A DNA stretch of 64,000 bases, from NCBI RefSeq assembly GCF_000306765.2, contig NC_017941.2, positions 1,426,001 through 1,490,000 of the forward strand, given 5' to 3'. Origin of the DNA: Haloferax mediterranei ATCC 33500 (GTDB lineage: Archaea > Halobacteriota > Halobacteria > Halobacteriales > Haloferacaceae). This document shows, piece after piece, positions 53,365 to 63,535 of this stretch (its first letter is position 1; the number at the start of each line of letters is the position of its first letter). The notes beneath the pieces were generated by a model. That model was not told the origin of the DNA. It saw nothing but the letters and a program-made list of their open reading frames with translations, and made no database searches. The position numbers and the translations under genes are program-made.

Positions 53365-54492
53365 TCAGTCGTCGGAACTCTGTGCCGCGATTTTCGCGTC
53401 GAAGTTCGGCTTGATGGCCGTCGCGATGGCCGCCGTCACGAGCGAACCGAGCAGGATACAGCCGACGAACGCGAGGGGCTGGTTCGACAGCGGAACGACG
53501 AAGATGCCACCGTGAGGAGCGGGCATCGTCACGCCGAGCGCCATCGAGGCCGCACCCGCGACGGCGCTTCCGGCGACGACACTCGGGATGATGCGGGCCG
53601 GGTCAGCGGCCGCGTAGGGAATCGCCCCCTCGGTAATAAACGAGAAGCCGAGGAGAACGCCGCTTTTGGCGTTCTCGTACATCTCAGCGGCGTACTTCTG
53701 CGGCGCGATGAAGTTCGACAGTGCGAGGCCAATCGGCGGGACCATCCCCGCAATCATGACCGCCGCCATCGGTGCCGTGACGCCCTCAGAGATCAGACCG
53801 ACAGAGAACACGTAGGCGACCTTGTTGATGGGACCGCCCATATCGGAAGCCATCATCGCACCGAGAATCGCGCCGAGGACGATGGCCTGTCCGCCGCCCT
53901 GCATATTGCTCAGGAAGTCCGTGAGTCCCGCGTTCGCGATGGAGATAGGGACGCCCAGCACGAACAGCATAATTGGCGTGAGCACCGCCGTCGTCGCGAC
54001 CGGAATGAGGAGCACGGGCATCATCGGTGCGATAAACTCCGGCACGTTGCGCTGCTTGAACCAGCGCGCGACGATGCCGGCGAGGAACCCGGCCACGATT
54101 GCGCCGAGGTATCCGGCACCGGCAGAGCCACCCTGAAGGCCGATAACGTCACCGGCCGCTTTCAGGACGTTCCCCTGCTGAATGATGTACGAGAGAATGA
54201 ACCCCGGTGCAAGTCCCGGCCTGTCGGCGATGGCGTACGCGATGTACGCGCCGAGCACCGGGACCATGAGCGTCAGGCCCGCGACACCGATTTGTGCGAG
54301 GAACCAGCCAGGGGTACCCGTGCTCTCGAACACGTTCCGTACGTTGTTCGAGAACGAGGCGACAGCGTAGCCCAGTGCAAGGAAAATGCCGCCAATCGTT
54401 ACGAACGGGATCATAAACGAGACCCCAGTCATGAGGTCCTCCTTCACCGACGTGAGGTAGGACCGAACCGCGTCTTCTGCGTCGTTTGCCAT
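53365..54492 (-). CDS. ptfC: PTS fructose-specific EIIC permease
   Basis: The 375-residue membrane protein has about nine hydrophobic segments and fructose-family EIIC motifs such as TGVSFMIPFVTIGG at the N terminus, GSAGAGYLGAIVAGFLAGIV and ITEGAIPYAAADPARI. It carries fructose across the membrane while EIIB phosphorylates it. It is the first gene of the ptf operon, with a promoter-like TATATTTA about 44 bp before its ATG. Confidence 0.93.
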   Translation of the reverse strand: MANDAEDAVRSYLTSVKEDLMTGVSFMIPFVTIGGIFLALGYAVASFSNNVRNVFESTGTPGWFLAQIGVAGLTLMVPVLGAYIAYAIADRPGLAPGFILSYIIQQGNVLKAAGDVIGLQGGSAGAGYLGAIVAGFLAGIVARWFKQRNVPEFIAPMMPVLLIPVATTAVLTPIMLFVLGVPISIANAGLTDFLSNMQGGGQAIVLGAILGAMMASDMGGPINKVAYVFSVGLISEGVTAPMAAVMIAGMVPPIGLALSNFIAPQKYAAEMYENAKSGVLLGFSFITEGAIPYAAADPARIIPSVVAGSAVAGAASMALGVTMPAPHGGIFVVPLSNQPLAFVGCILLGSLVTAAIATAIKPNFDAKIAAQSSDD

Positions 54493-54598
54493 AGTGTTGC
54501 CAACCCTCTGCAGAAACGTACGTAAATATACTCAAAAATCCTTTCGAATACGAATATTTCTGCTCGTTTTAGTCGTTAACAAACATCAGTTCGGGTAT
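54493..54598 (-). promoter_or_regulatory. Promoter region of the ptf operon
   Basis: This 106-bp interval between pfkB and ptfC holds, in minus-strand direction, ATTCGTATTCGAAAGGATTT (with direct CGAAT/ATTCG elements), then TATATTTACG about 44 bp before the ATG. Regulator binding sites for GlpR or a sugar-sensing activator are likely here but not identified. Confidence 0.5.
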
Positions 54599-55516
54599 TT
54601 ACCGCCGCCGTACAGTGGTTACCTCGATGCGCGTTTCGTTCGTGAGTACGCCGTCGAGGTCCGGAACCCGTGTTCCGGCGACGCTAACGACGCGGGCGGC
54701 AGTTAGGATTCCCATGCGAAGCGCGTCTGCGTCGTCCAATCCGTGTTCGCGGGCTGCGATGAATCCCGAGAGAATGGCGTCGCCAGCGCCGACAGTATCG
54801 ACGACCTCGACGTCGGCCGCGGGTGCTGACAGGACTTCGTCGTCGGTGACGAGAAGCGCTCCGTCGGCTCCGAGTGACGCGAGTACGTACTCGAACCCGC
54901 GGTTTTGGAGCTCTTCAGCGGCTGCAACCGCGTCTTCGTCGGTTTCGATGGTTCGCCCCGTCGCCGCCGCGAGTTCCGAGCGATTGGGTTTGCAGACGAA
55001 GTAGTCGGCTTCGAGGTCGGAAAGAGACTCACCGCCCATGTCGACTGCGGTTCGCCAGTTCCCTGCGCGAGCGAGTCTATCGACCGCCGAGAGCGACATT
55101 CCCGGAGGAAGACTCCCGCCCACGAGGAGCGTGTCCGGGTCGTTTGCTTGCACCGTTTCGACGAGTTCGTCCACGTGGGCTGCACGAATCTGCGGGCCGT
55201 TGTGATTGAGTTTGTATTCGCCGTCCTCGGCGAGCACGGTCGTGTTCAGACGCGTGTCGTCGTCGATGGCCACGAAATCAGCGGAGACGCCGTCGGCATC
55301 GAGGCGGTCACGAACGAATTTTCCGAAGTGGCCGCCGAGAAATCCGGTTGCGGCCGCGTCGACGTCGAGCGCCGAGACGTACTTGGCGACGTTGATGCCC
55401 TTTCCACCGGCGGTGAACACCGCGTCGTCGGTTCGGTGGACGACGCCGGTTTCGAGCGGTTCGTCGAAGTGAATCGTGTGGTCCACCGCGGGATTCGGGG
55501 TAACGGTGAGAATCAT
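54599..55516 (-). CDS. pfkB: 1-Phosphofructokinase (PfkB family)
   Basis: The 305-residue ribokinase-family protein phosphorylates fructose 1-phosphate to fructose 1,6-bisphosphate. It has GGKGINVAKYVSAL near residue 37, the VGGSLPPGMS loop and the anion-hole/catalytic DTVGAGDAILSGF motif near residue 240. Its start overlaps the end of glpR by 4 nt, so the two are co-transcribed (glpR first). Context with ptf and fba makes fructose 1-phosphate the natural substrate. Confidence 0.93.
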   Translation of the reverse strand: MILTVTPNPAVDHTIHFDEPLETGVVHRTDDAVFTAGGKGINVAKYVSALDVDAAATGFLGGHFGKFVRDRLDADGVSADFVAIDDDTRLNTTVLAEDGEYKLNHNGPQIRAAHVDELVETVQANDPDTLLVGGSLPPGMSLSAVDRLARAGNWRTAVDMGGESLSDLEADYFVCKPNRSELAAATGRTIETDEDAVAAAEELQNRGFEYVLASLGADGALLVTDDEVLSAPAADVEVVDTVGAGDAILSGFIAAREHGLDDADALRMGILTAARVVSVAGTRVPDLDGVLTNETRIEVTTVRRR

Positions 55517-56280
55517 TGCCCAGCCCCATCGGCGACATCGACACCTGCACTTTCGATAGCCTCGCGGGTCCCCTCCTCGAGTTCACCGTCGGTGATGAAC
55601 AGGTCGATGTCTCCCAGCGGGGCGAACTGGACGAAGCTTCGACGACCGAGTTTGGACACGTCGGCGACGAGGACGACCTTCTCGGCCTTTTCGACCATCA
55701 GCTCTTTCATCCGCGCTTCGTCCTCGTTCGGCGTGGTGAGCCCGGAGTCGGCATCCAGCGCGTTCGTCCCGAGGAAAAGCAGGTCGAAGTTCGTCCGCTG
55801 CATGAACGATTCGGCGGTCGGTCCCACGAGCGCCTTCGTTCGCCGCCGGAGCGTCCCGCCGGTGAGTTTGACCTCGTTGTCGTCGTCGTTCAACTCGACT
55901 GCAAGCCGCGGCGAGTTGGTGACTCCCAAAATCGTGCCGTCTTTGGGAACCTTCCGAGCGACTTCCATCGTCGTCGTCCCCGCGTCGAAGAAGACGACCT
56001 GACCTTCGGCCAGTTCCTCGACCGCTCGGTCGGCGATTGCGCGTTTTCCTTCGAGATTCTGTACTTCCTTTTGCCCGTAGGTTTGCTCGCGGCCGACGGA
56101 AGTCACGGGAACGGCTCCGCCGTGCGACCGTTCGATGAGTCCACGGGTTTCGAGTTCACGCAAGTCACGGCGTATTGTCGCCTTCGAGTAGCCCAGATTC
56201 TCGGAGAGGGATTCGACGGAACGGCCATCAGAATCGGCGACGAGTTCGACGATACGGCGTTTGCGCTCTGCTGGTAACAT
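55513..56280 (-). CDS. glpR: GlpR, DeoR-family transcriptional regulator
   Basis: The 255-residue protein has an N-terminal DeoR winged helix (MLPAERKRRIVELV, YSKATIRRDLRELE) and a sugar-phosphate-binding domain with FFDAGTTTMEVAR and FLGTNALD. In Haloferax the protein is known to repress glucose- and fructose-metabolism enzymes in glycerol, including pfkB. Four-nt overlap with pfkB indicates autoregulated co-expression. Confidence 0.92.
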   Translation of the reverse strand: MLPAERKRRIVELVADSDGRSVESLSENLGYSKATIRRDLRELETRGLIERSHGGAVPVTSVGREQTYGQKEVQNLEGKRAIADRAVEELAEGQVVFFDAGTTTMEVARKVPKDGTILGVTNSPRLAVELNDDDNEVKLTGGTLRRRTKALVGPTAESFMQRTNFDLLFLGTNALDADSGLTTPNEDEARMKELMVEKAEKVVLVADVSKLGRRSFVQFAPLGDIDLFITDGELEEGTREAIESAGVDVADGAGQ

Positions 56281-56644
56281 CGATAGCGGTACCTCGTTAG
56301 GTGGATGGTACGTCGGCGGGTAGTGTTAATTGTTTATGTTGGAATACGCCTGTATCTGATCGGGTTTGGCAGACCACACACAGGAACGAAAACAACAGCG
56401 CGTGAATTCGAAACTGAACGAGAAACGGAACAGGGAAACGAGCGAGAGGGCGGGAAGCGACCGAGAAACGAGCGAGAAAAGAGCAGAAAAGAGACGAAGC
56501 CCGCCTGTCGGAGGAGTGGGCAGGGGCAACTGAATCCGAACAGGGCTTCGTCGGGACAGGACACACCGAACCGATTGGAGTAGTTGGCTACACCGAACCG
56601 GTTGTTTGTTGAGGGTTTCGTTAGACCCGACCGAGTTTTCGAGT
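56281..56644. other. Intergenic stretch with purine-rich repeats
   Basis: The 364-bp interval between glpR (start side) and leuB (end side) has an A/T-rich promoter-like element for glpR near 56326-56340. It then holds a strongly purine-biased stretch at about 56395-56510 with 13-bp copies GAAACGAGCGAGA at 56435 and 56465, 30 bp apart, and direct repeats ACACCGAACCG at 56563 and 56590. On the minus strand the biased stretch reads as a pyrimidine- and T-rich tract downstream of leuB and may serve in transcription termination. Confidence 0.5.
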
Positions 56645-57625
56645 TTAGAGGCGGTCGATAACCGCCGCGGTCACGTCCTCCGTGGAGGCGTCGCCGCCGA
56701 GGTCCGGCGTGCGCGGACCGTCCGCGAGAACGCCTTCGACAGCGGCACGCACCCGGTCTGCCTCGTCTTCGTAGTCGAGGTAGTCCAAGAGCATCGCCGC
56801 CGAGAGGATGGTCGCCGCTGGGTTGGCGATTCCTTCGCCCGCGATGTCGGGTGCGGAGCCGTGGACCGGTTCGAACAGGGCGCTATCCGGGCCGATATTG
56901 GCCGACGGGAGCAGACCGAGACCGCCGACGAGTCCGGCCGCGAGGTCCGAAAGCACGTCGCCCGCGAGGTTCGGACAGACGATGGTGTCGAACTGCGTCG
57001 GGTCGAGACAGACGCGCGTCGCGAAGGCGTCCATGAGGACTTCCTCGACCTCGACGCCGCGTTCGTCGGCGACGGCGACGACGGCGTCGCGGAATCGACC
57101 GTCGGTCTCTCGCATCACGTTCGCCTTGTGGGCGACCTGGAAGCTACCGCCCTCGCCGCCGACGTAGTCGCAGGCGTACTCGGCGAGACGCTCAGACGCG
57201 GACGTGGTGACCACGCGCGTGAGCGTGGAAAGGTCGTCAGACAGGCGGTCCTCGTGGCCCGAGTAGACGCCCTCGGTGTTCTCCCGGAGGAAGACGAGGT
57301 CCGTCTCCGGGCGCAGGGCGTCCACGCCGGGGTAGGCTTTCGCCGGGCGGACGTTGACGAACGAATCGACAGCCTCCCGAAGCGGGAGGATGACATCCGC
57401 CGCAGTCTCGCCCGCGGCCCCGAACAAGGTCGCGTCGGCCTCGGCCGCGAGGTCGTAGGTCTCCTGCGGGAGCGCCTCGCCGGTCTCTTCTTTCACGTGG
57501 TCGCCGGCGTCGGCTTCGACGAACTCGAAGTCGCCGTCGCCGACCGCTTTGAGCACGTCAACTGCGGCCGGGATGACCTCGCTTCCAATACCATCGCCGG
57601 GGATGACGACGATTTCCTCAGTCAT
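56645..57625 (-). CDS. leuB: 3-Isopropylmalate dehydrogenase
   Basis: The 326-residue beta-decarboxylating dehydrogenase has the NAD-dependent family layout: [11 protein letters not shown] at the N terminus, [11 protein letters not shown], and [26 protein letters not shown] with the metal-binding Asp region. It oxidises 3-isopropylmalate in leucine synthesis; activity on citramalate-derived 3-methylmalate is possible. It overlaps leuD by 8 nt and ends the ilv/leu cluster. Confidence 0.92.
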   Translation of the reverse strand: MTEEIVVIPGDGIGSEVIPAAVDVLKAVGDGDFEFVEADAGDHVKEETGEALPQETYDLAAEADATLFGAAGETAADVILPLREAVDSFVNVRPAKAYPGVDALRPETDLVFLRENTEGVYSGHEDRLSDDLSTLTRVVTTSASERLAEYACDYVGGEGGSFQVAHKANVMRETDGRFRDAVVAVADERGVEVEEVLMDAFATRVCLDPTQFDTIVCPNLAGDVLSDLAAGLVGGLGLLPSANIGPDSALFEPVHGSAPDIAGEGIANPAATILSAAMLLDYLDYEDEADRVRAAVEGVLADGPRTPDLGGDASTEDVTAAVIDRL

Positions 57626-58226
57626 CGACGTAGGGCAAGGCGGCGGCTTTCTCGGCGACCGCGTCGGCGTTCGACTTCATAAGCGCCGTCGTGTCCCAGA
57701 CGCCCTCGGTGAGCGCCTTCCGCTGTGCGTCGTCCACAGTTGCCTCAACGGTCGTGTCTCCGTAGGTGACCGTCTCGGCTTCGACGTCGACGTCGATGTC
57801 TTCGTCCGGGTTCTCGTCGACCCACTCCTGCAGTTCGACGATGGTCTCGTGGTCGGCCGTGACCGTCGGAATGCCGAGCGCGAGGCAGTTTCCGGCGAAG
57901 ATTTCGGCGAACGACTCGCCGACGATGGCATCGATGCCCCAGCGCATGAGCGCCTGTGGAGCGTGTTCGCGCGACGAACCGCAGCCGAAGTTGGCATTGA
58001 CGACCATTACCGAGGCGTCTTGGAAGTGCGGCTCGTTCATCGGGTGGTCCTTGGTGTCGTCGTTCTCGTCGTAGCGCTTGTCGAAGAACGCAAACTCGCC
58101 GAGACCGTCGAACGTGACGACCTTCATGAACCGCGCCGGGATTATCTGGTCCGTGTCGATGTCGTTTCCGCGGATGGGGACGCCCGACCCGGAAACGTAG
58201 TTGACTTCCGGTATCTCTTCAGTCAT
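57618..58226 (-). CDS. leuD: Isopropylmalate isomerase small subunit
   Basis: The 202-residue swivelling-domain subunit has [17 protein letters not shown] near residue 70. With LeuC it isomerises 2-isopropylmalate to 3-isopropylmalate. It overlaps leuC by 4 nt and leuB by 8 nt, evidence of one polycistronic mRNA. Confidence 0.93.
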   Translation of the reverse strand: MTEEIPEVNYVSGSGVPIRGNDIDTDQIIPARFMKVVTFDGLGEFAFFDKRYDENDDTKDHPMNEPHFQDASVMVVNANFGCGSSREHAPQALMRWGIDAIVGESFAEIFAGNCLALGIPTVTADHETIVELQEWVDENPDEDIDVDVEAETVTYGDTTVEATVDDAQRKALTEGVWDTTALMKSNADAVAEKAAALPYVDD

Positions 58227-59644
58227 GCAGCGCTCACCTCCTTCAGTTCGCGCACGTCAGTCACGTGCCCGGTTACGGCCGCGGCGGCGACCATGCGCGG
58301 GTTCATCAGCACGGTCTTGCCATCTTTCGAACCCTGCCGGCCGATGAAGTTGCGGTTCGACGAGGACGCGGAGGCCTCGTCGCCCTCCAGTTGGTCCTCG
58401 TTCATGCCGAGACACATCGAACAGCCCGCTTCGCGCCACTCGAATCCGGCTTCCTCGAACACCTCGTTCAGGCCCTCCGCTTCGGCGGCGGCCTTGACGC
58501 GCTGACTGCCGGGGACGACCATCGCGCGAACGCTATCGGCAACCTGTCGACCCTTCACGACCTCCGCCGCGCGGCGCAGGTCGGGCATCCGGGCGTTCGT
58601 ACACGACCCGAGGAAGGCGACGTCGATTTCGTAGCCCTCCATCGTCTGCCCGGGTTCGACGCCCATGTGCTCTTGTGACATTCGGGCGGTGTCCTGCTTC
58701 TCTTCGGGCAGGTCTTCCGGTGCCGGAATCGGCTGCGTGATACCGACGCCCTGTCCGGGCGTGGTTCCCCACGTGACGACGGGTTCGAGTTCCGACCCGT
58801 CGATGGTAACGACGTCGTCGTACTCGGCGTCCTCGTCGGAGCGGATGGACTCCCAGTACGGCTTGAGTTCGTCGAATTTCTCGGGGTTTTCTTGGAAGTA
58901 ATCGGTCTGCTTGAGCCACTCGTAGGTGGTCTCGTCGGGGTTGACGTACCCCGCGCGAGCGCCGCCCTCGATGGACATGTTGCAGATGCTCATCCGACCT
59001 TCCATATCGAGGTTCTCGATGGCCTCACCGGCGTACTCGTAGACGTAGCCGACGCCGCCTTCGGTTCCCAGTCGGCGGATGATTTCGAGGACGACGTCCT
59101 TTGCTTCGACGCCGGGGCCGAGTTCGCCCGTAACCTCGATTTTCCGCACCTTCTTTTTCTCCATCGCGACGGTCTGGGTCGCCAGTACGTCGCGAATCTG
59201 GCTCGTCCCGATACCGAACGCCAGCGCGCCGAACGCGCCGTGGGTCGAGGTGTGGCTGTCGCCACAGACGATAGTCATGCCGGGTTGGGTCAGGCCCTGC
59301 TCCGGCCCGATGACGTGAACGATTCCCTGGTCGCCCGAGGTCGGGTCCGAGAAGTTGATGCCCGCGTCGCGGACGTTCTGTTCGAGTTCGGACATCATCT
59401 CCTCGGCCGCGTCGTCGCGGAAGGGCCGCGACTGGTCCGAGGTGGGGACGATATGGTCGACCGTCGCGTGGGTCCGCTCGGGGTACGCGACTTCCAGGTC
59501 GCGTTCTTGCAGCATCCCGAACGCCTGCGGACTCGTCACCTCGTGGATGAGGTGCAGGCCGCAGAACAACTGCGTCTGGCCGGTCGGGAGTTCGGAAACG
59601 GTATGTTCCCCCCAGACGTTGTCGTAGAGCGTTCCCTCACTCAT
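58223..59644 (-). CDS. leuC: Isopropylmalate isomerase large subunit
   Basis: The 473-residue aconitase-family subunit carries the [4Fe-4S] cluster ligands: SCTNAR near residue 350 and CSMCLGMN near 412 (CxxC). [12 protein letters not shown] near 130 is the family substrate segment. It has the bacterial LeuC size. It overlaps leuD by 4 nt and its start overlaps the small upstream gene by 8 nt. Confidence 0.94.
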   Translation of the reverse strand: MSEGTLYDNVWGEHTVSELPTGQTQLFCGLHLIHEVTSPQAFGMLQERDLEVAYPERTHATVDHIVPTSDQSRPFRDDAAEEMMSELEQNVRDAGINFSDPTSGDQGIVHVIGPEQGLTQPGMTIVCGDSHTSTHGAFGALAFGIGTSQIRDVLATQTVAMEKKKVRKIEVTGELGPGVEAKDVVLEIIRRLGTEGGVGYVYEYAGEAIENLDMEGRMSICNMSIEGGARAGYVNPDETTYEWLKQTDYFQENPEKFDELKPYWESIRSDEDAEYDDVVTIDGSELEPVVTWGTTPGQGVGITQPIPAPEDLPEEKQDTARMSQEHMGVEPGQTMEGYEIDVAFLGSCTNARMPDLRRAAEVVKGRQVADSVRAMVVPGSQRVKAAAEAEGLNEVFEEAGFEWREAGCSMCLGMNEDQLEGDEASASSSNRNFIGRQGSKDGKTVLMNPRMVAAAAVTGHVTDVRELKEVSAA

Positions 59645-59882
59645 TTACGTCACCTGTTCCCGTCCGATTACGGCCGGTGATTTCGGTGTGTCCGCGTTGC
59701 CAAACGTCGTTCGTCCCGTCGCCGTACGGGGGCGTGTGGTCCACGTCTCCCATCGACTCCGACCCGCCCGTCATCGCAGGGTTCCGGTCGGACCTGCCGC
59801 CGTCGGTGACGGCCGGGCCGCGTTCGTAGACCGTCGTGAACGTCTCGCCCGTATAGGGATTGGTATGGCTAACATTTCGCAT
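59637..59882 (-). CDS. 81-residue protein of unknown function between ilvC and leuC
   Basis: The protein seems to consist of two similar segments, [11 protein letters not shown] followed by TVYERGPAV, and [20 protein letters not shown], joined by a Gly/Asp/Asn-rich linker. An alternative in-frame ATG at 59921 adds 13 residues. It overlaps leuC by 8 nt, so it is made together with the leucine enzymes. No catalytic motif is evident. The imperfect internal duplication and conserved location hint at a structural or regulatory role in the pathway, which is speculation. Confidence 0.65.
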   Translation of the reverse strand: MRNVSHTNPYTGETFTTVYERGPAVTDGGRSDRNPAMTGGSESMGDVDHTPPYGDGTNDVWQRGHTEITGRNRTGTGDVNE

Positions 59883-59947
59883 GCGATTCGATGCGTCGTC
59901 TCGTTTCTCGTGTCGCGTCATTGGTTCGTGGTAGGTGTGGGTGGTGG

Positions 59948-60985
59948 TCAGTCGTCTGCCGGTGCTTCTGCTTTCTCCGTGTCGTCTTCGTCGGCCCACG
60001 AGAACAGGTCGCGGAGCGGTTCGCCGACCTGCTCGATGTCGTGGTTCTCTTCTGCTTCCTTGAGCTGGGTGTACGACGGGCGACCCGCCTGGTTCTCCAG
60101 AATCCACTCGCGTGCGAAGGTGCCGTCTTGGACCTCTTCGAGGACCTCCTCCATGCGCTCTCGGCTGTGTTCGTCGACGACGCGGTCACCGCGGGTCAGG
60201 CCGCCGAATTCGGCGGTGTCGGACACCGAATGCCACATGCCGCCGAGCCCGTCTTCGTACATCAGGTCGACGATGAGTTTCAGCTCGTTCAGGCACTCGA
60301 AGTAGGCCATCTCGGGGGAGTAGCCCGCATCGACGGGCGTCTCGTAGCCCTGCTTGACGAGCGAGGTGACGCCGCCGCAGAGGACGGCCTGTTCGCCGAA
60401 CAGGTCCGTCTCGGTCTCCTCCTTGAACGTCGTCTCGATGACACCCGCACGAGTACAGCCGATGGCGTGGGCGTACGCCAGTGCTTCGGCTTTCGCCTCG
60501 CTGGTCGTATCCTGGTAGACCGCGATGAGTCCGGGCGTCCCCTCCTCGGCCTCGTAGTTGCGGCGGACGAGGTGGCCGGGGGACTTCGGCGCGACGAGCG
60601 TCACGTCGACATCCTCTGGCGGGCGAATCTGGTTGTAGTGGATGTTGAAGCCGTGGGCGAACTGGAGCGTGTCGCCGGGTTCGAGACCGTCGCGAATCTC
60701 TTCGAACACCGCCGGTTGGACGGTGTCGGGGACGAGGACGGAGACGATGTCGGCTTCCGCGGCTGCCTCGGCGGGCGTCGCAACGCGGAGTCCGTCTTCG
60801 CGCGCGGCTTCGCGGGACGACGAGTCGGCGCGGAGACCGACGACCACGTCGACCCCGCTGTCGGCGAGGTTCTGGGCGTGGGCGTGGCCCTGACTGCCGT
60901 ATCCGAGGATGGCTACGGTCTTGTCGTCGATGTTCGTTCGGTCTGCGTCGTCGTCGTAGTAGACTGTCGTGGTGAGTTCGGTCAT
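59948..60985 (-). CDS. ilvC: Ketol-acid reductoisomerase
   Basis: The 345-residue class I KARI has the NADPH-binding motif [18 protein letters not shown] near residue 29, [25 protein letters not shown], and the C-terminal metal-binding helix region with [17 protein letters not shown] and [20 protein letters not shown]. It converts acetolactate and acetohydroxybutyrate to dihydroxy acids. Four-nt overlap with ilvN. The C-terminal acidic extension is haloarchaeal. Confidence 0.94.
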   Translation of the reverse strand: MTELTTTVYYDDDADRTNIDDKTVAILGYGSQGHAHAQNLADSGVDVVVGLRADSSSREAAREDGLRVATPAEAAAEADIVSVLVPDTVQPAVFEEIRDGLEPGDTLQFAHGFNIHYNQIRPPEDVDVTLVAPKSPGHLVRRNYEAEEGTPGLIAVYQDTTSEAKAEALAYAHAIGCTRAGVIETTFKEETETDLFGEQAVLCGGVTSLVKQGYETPVDAGYSPEMAYFECLNELKLIVDLMYEDGLGGMWHSVSDTAEFGGLTRGDRVVDEHSRERMEEVLEEVQDGTFAREWILENQAGRPSYTQLKEAEENHDIEQVGEPLRDLFSWADEDDTEKAEAPADD

Positions 60986-61638
60986 TTGGTATTGGGTGTT
61001 GGTTTCGTGGGTTCGCCGGAGGTTGCGGGTTCCTCTCCGGGGACTGTCTTCTTCGCGCCGTGGGCGAGGGCGGTCTGGCCGGTCCGGGCGATTTCGATGA
61101 TGCCGAACCGACGGAAGGCGTCCACGGCGTCGTCGATTTTGTGCTCGTCGCCGGTCAGTTGGACCGTGATGGTCTCCGGGCCGGCGTCGAGGGTCTGGCC
61201 ATCGTACATCTCCGTGATGGCGTGGACCTTATCGGGCTCTTCGCCGCGAACTTTCAACAGGACGAGTTCCGCGCGAACGGCGTCGTCGTCCAGTTCGCCG
61301 ATGGAGATGACCGGCTTGAGTTTCGCGAGTTGTTTTTCTATCTGGTCGATGCCGGGGTCGGGTTCCTCGACGACCATCGTGATGCGCGCGTGCCCATCGA
61401 CGGTGGTCGGCCCGACCGTGAGGCTCTCGATGTTGAACTGTCGGCGCGCGGCGAGGCCGGCGACTCGCGAGAGGACGCCGGGTTCGTGCTCGACGATGGC
61501 CGACAGCACGGTTCTGCGTGGTTCGTGTTCGGACTCCGCTTCGGGGTCGATGCGGATGCCCTGGGCGTTCCGCCGCCCATCTGGGTGCGGCCGTTCTTCG
61601 GGCGCGGGACCCTGCAGTCCTCGTTGGCTATCACTCAT
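60982..61638 (-). CDS. ilvN: Acetolactate synthase regulatory subunit
   Basis: The 218-residue protein has an ACT domain (about 40-115, [31 protein letters not shown]) and the IlvN/IlvH C-terminal domain. It binds valine to feedback-inhibit IlvB. A disordered N-terminal and C-terminal tail flank the domains. ATG 61638 lies inside ilvB's stop (4-nt ATGA overlap), so both subunits are coupled. Confidence 0.92.
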   Translation of the reverse strand: MSDSQRGLQGPAPEERPHPDGRRNAQGIRIDPEAESEHEPRRTVLSAIVEHEPGVLSRVAGLAARRQFNIESLTVGPTTVDGHARITMVVEEPDPGIDQIEKQLAKLKPVISIGELDDDAVRAELVLLKVRGEEPDKVHAITEMYDGQTLDAGPETITVQLTGDEHKIDDAVDAFRRFGIIEIARTGQTALAHGAKKTVPGEEPATSGEPTKPTPNTK

Positions 61639-63392
61639 AACTGGTCCTCCGTCAGGGCGAATTTCCCGTTCGCGCCGCCCGAAGAGACCATCGGGTAGAC
61701 GTTTTCGGCGGGGTCCACGTGGAAGTCGATAACCGACGGGCCGTCGTAGGCCAGCGCCTCTTCGATGGCGTCGGGGACCTCCTCGTAAGAGTTGACGGTC
61801 CAACCGCGCGCGCCGAAGGCTTCGGCGAGTTTGTCGAACTGCGGACACCACTCGTAGCCGGCGGCCATGCGACGACCCTCGAAGAAGGCGTCCTGCCACT
61901 GGCGAACCATCCCGATGTACTCGTTGTTCAGGATGGCGACGGTGATGTCGAGATTCTCGCGGACCGCGACCGACAGTTCCTGAATCGTCATCAGGAACGA
62001 GGCGTCGCCGTCGACGCAGACGACGGTTTCGTCGTCGTCAGCGGCGAGTCGGGCACCGATAGCGGCCGGCAGGCCGTAGCCCATCGTTCCCAGTCCGTGC
62101 GACGAGACCCACCGACGCGGCTCGCGAAACGTCCAGTACTGGGCGGCCCACATCTGGTGTTGGCCGACGCCGCTCGTGACGATGGTCTCGTCGGGCGTCG
62201 CTTCGTCCAGTGCCTCGACGACGAACTGCGGTTTCAGCGGTTCGTTGTCGGGGGCCGCGTAGTCCATCGGGTACTCGTCGGTCCATGCTTGGCACTGTTC
62301 GACCCACTCGCGGGCGTCGGGACTCGCCGTCATCTCGGCGTCGACGCGCTCGATAGCGCGGCCGGCGTCGCCGACGACCGGGTAGTCTGCGTGGATGTTC
62401 TTCGAAATTTCCGCCGGGTCGATGTCGATGTGAACGACCGCTGCTTCGGGTGCGAACGTGTCGATGCCGCCGGTCAAGCGGTCATCGAATCGCGTCCCGA
62501 TTGCGATGAGGCAGTCGGTGTGCGTGATGGCCATGTTGGCGTAGCCGGTGCCGTGCATCCCTGCCCACGAGAGGCAGAGTTCGTGGTCTTCCGGCATCGC
62601 GCCGATTCCGGGCATCGTCGTGACGACCGGAATCTGGTGCTCGGTCGCAAACTGCCGGGCCACGTCCGTCGCATCCCCCTTGACGACTCCACCGCCGAAC
62701 AGCAGGAGTGGCTTTTCCGCGCGCTCGATGGCTCGAGCCGCCGCCTCGACTTCGGCATCGTCCGGCTCTGTCCGGGGGCGGCACGTCTCCGGTGCCTTCC
62801 CCGGGCCGGGTTCGCGGTCGGTCTCGCCGAGGGAGACGTCCTTCGGGAGGTCGACCAGCGTCGGGCCGGGGCGACCCTCGGCGGCGAGCGCGAACGCTTC
62901 ACCGACGGTGTCGCCGACAGTGTCGGGAGACGTGGCGAAGTAGTTGTGCTTCGTGATGGGCGCGGTGACGCCCGTCGTATCCGTCTCCTGAAACGCGTCG
63001 GAACCAACCATGTCGGACGGGACCTGTCCCGTGAGCGCGAGCATCGCGTCGGAATCCATGTTCGCGTCGGCGATGCCGGTCACGAGATTGGTTGCGCCCG
63101 GGCCGGACGTGGCGAGACAGACACCCGGGTCGCCGTGAACGACGCCGTACGCGTCTGCAGCGTGGGACGCACCCTGTTCGTGCGCCATCGTCACGTGACG
63201 GATGTCGGAGTGATACAGCGCGTCGTAGATGGGCATGATAGCCCCGCCCTGCACGCCGAATGCCGTGTCAACACCGGCGTTTTCGAGGGCGCGAACGACC
63301 GCCGTCGAGCCCGAAGTAACTTCGGTTTCCGTCGGTTCGTCGGGCGTCGTGGTCGGATTGGGGTCGGTCGTGGTTGCTGTGCGTTCACTCAT
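61635..63392 (-). CDS. ilvB: Acetolactate synthase catalytic subunit
   Basis: The 585-residue thiamine-diphosphate enzyme has the catalytic Glu in TMAHEQGASHAADAYG and the ThDP motif VDGDASFLMTIQE...NNEY near residue 450-480. It condenses pyruvate with pyruvate or 2-oxobutyrate, the first common step of valine and isoleucine. A 50-residue acidic Thr-rich N-terminal extension precedes the domain. A candidate leader peptide and hairpins lie 150 bp upstream, so it is the first large gene of the ilv/leu transcript. Confidence 0.95.
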   Translation of the reverse strand: MSERTATTTDPNPTTTPDEPTETEVTSGSTAVVRALENAGVDTAFGVQGGAIMPIYDALYHSDIRHVTMAHEQGASHAADAYGVVHGDPGVCLATSGPGATNLVTGIADANMDSDAMLALTGQVPSDMVGSDAFQETDTTGVTAPITKHNYFATSPDTVGDTVGEAFALAAEGRPGPTLVDLPKDVSLGETDREPGPGKAPETCRPRTEPDDAEVEAAARAIERAEKPLLLFGGGVVKGDATDVARQFATEHQIPVVTTMPGIGAMPEDHELCLSWAGMHGTGYANMAITHTDCLIAIGTRFDDRLTGGIDTFAPEAAVVHIDIDPAEISKNIHADYPVVGDAGRAIERVDAEMTASPDAREWVEQCQAWTDEYPMDYAAPDNEPLKPQFVVEALDEATPDETIVTSGVGQHQMWAAQYWTFREPRRWVSSHGLGTMGYGLPAAIGARLAADDDETVVCVDGDASFLMTIQELSVAVRENLDITVAILNNEYIGMVRQWQDAFFEGRRMAAGYEWCPQFDKLAEAFGARGWTVNSYEEVPDAIEEALAYDGPSVIDFHVDPAENVYPMVSSGGANGKFALTEDQL

Positions 63393-63468
63393 GTGTCGGC
63401 TCCGTGGTATCCGCGATGTGTGTTCGGTCGTCGATACGGGTGCTGTCGGTCGGCTGCGTGGTGCTGAG

Positions 63469-63534
63469 ACTCCATTGTGGGGACTGCAGGGGTGTCTGAA
63501 AACGGTGCGAATCCGCGGGACAGAGAGATGGAGT
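63469..63534 (-). promoter_or_regulatory. Long-range inverted repeat between the leader frame and ilvB
   Basis: In the transcript ACUCCAU (63528-63534) can pair with AUGGAGU (63469-63475), a perfect 7-bp pairing with a 52-nt loop. The loop contains CCCCUGC (63486-63492), the alternative partner of the leader hairpin's 5' arm. The arrangement could make structures mutually exclusive; it has not been tested by folding calculations. Confidence 0.4.
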
Positions 63535-63535
63535 G

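Noticed and set aside
59891..63467. Two long open frames (over 580 codons each) antisense to ilvC, ilvN and ilvB
   Set aside because: They show no domains and mirror the codon structure of the real genes on the other strand.
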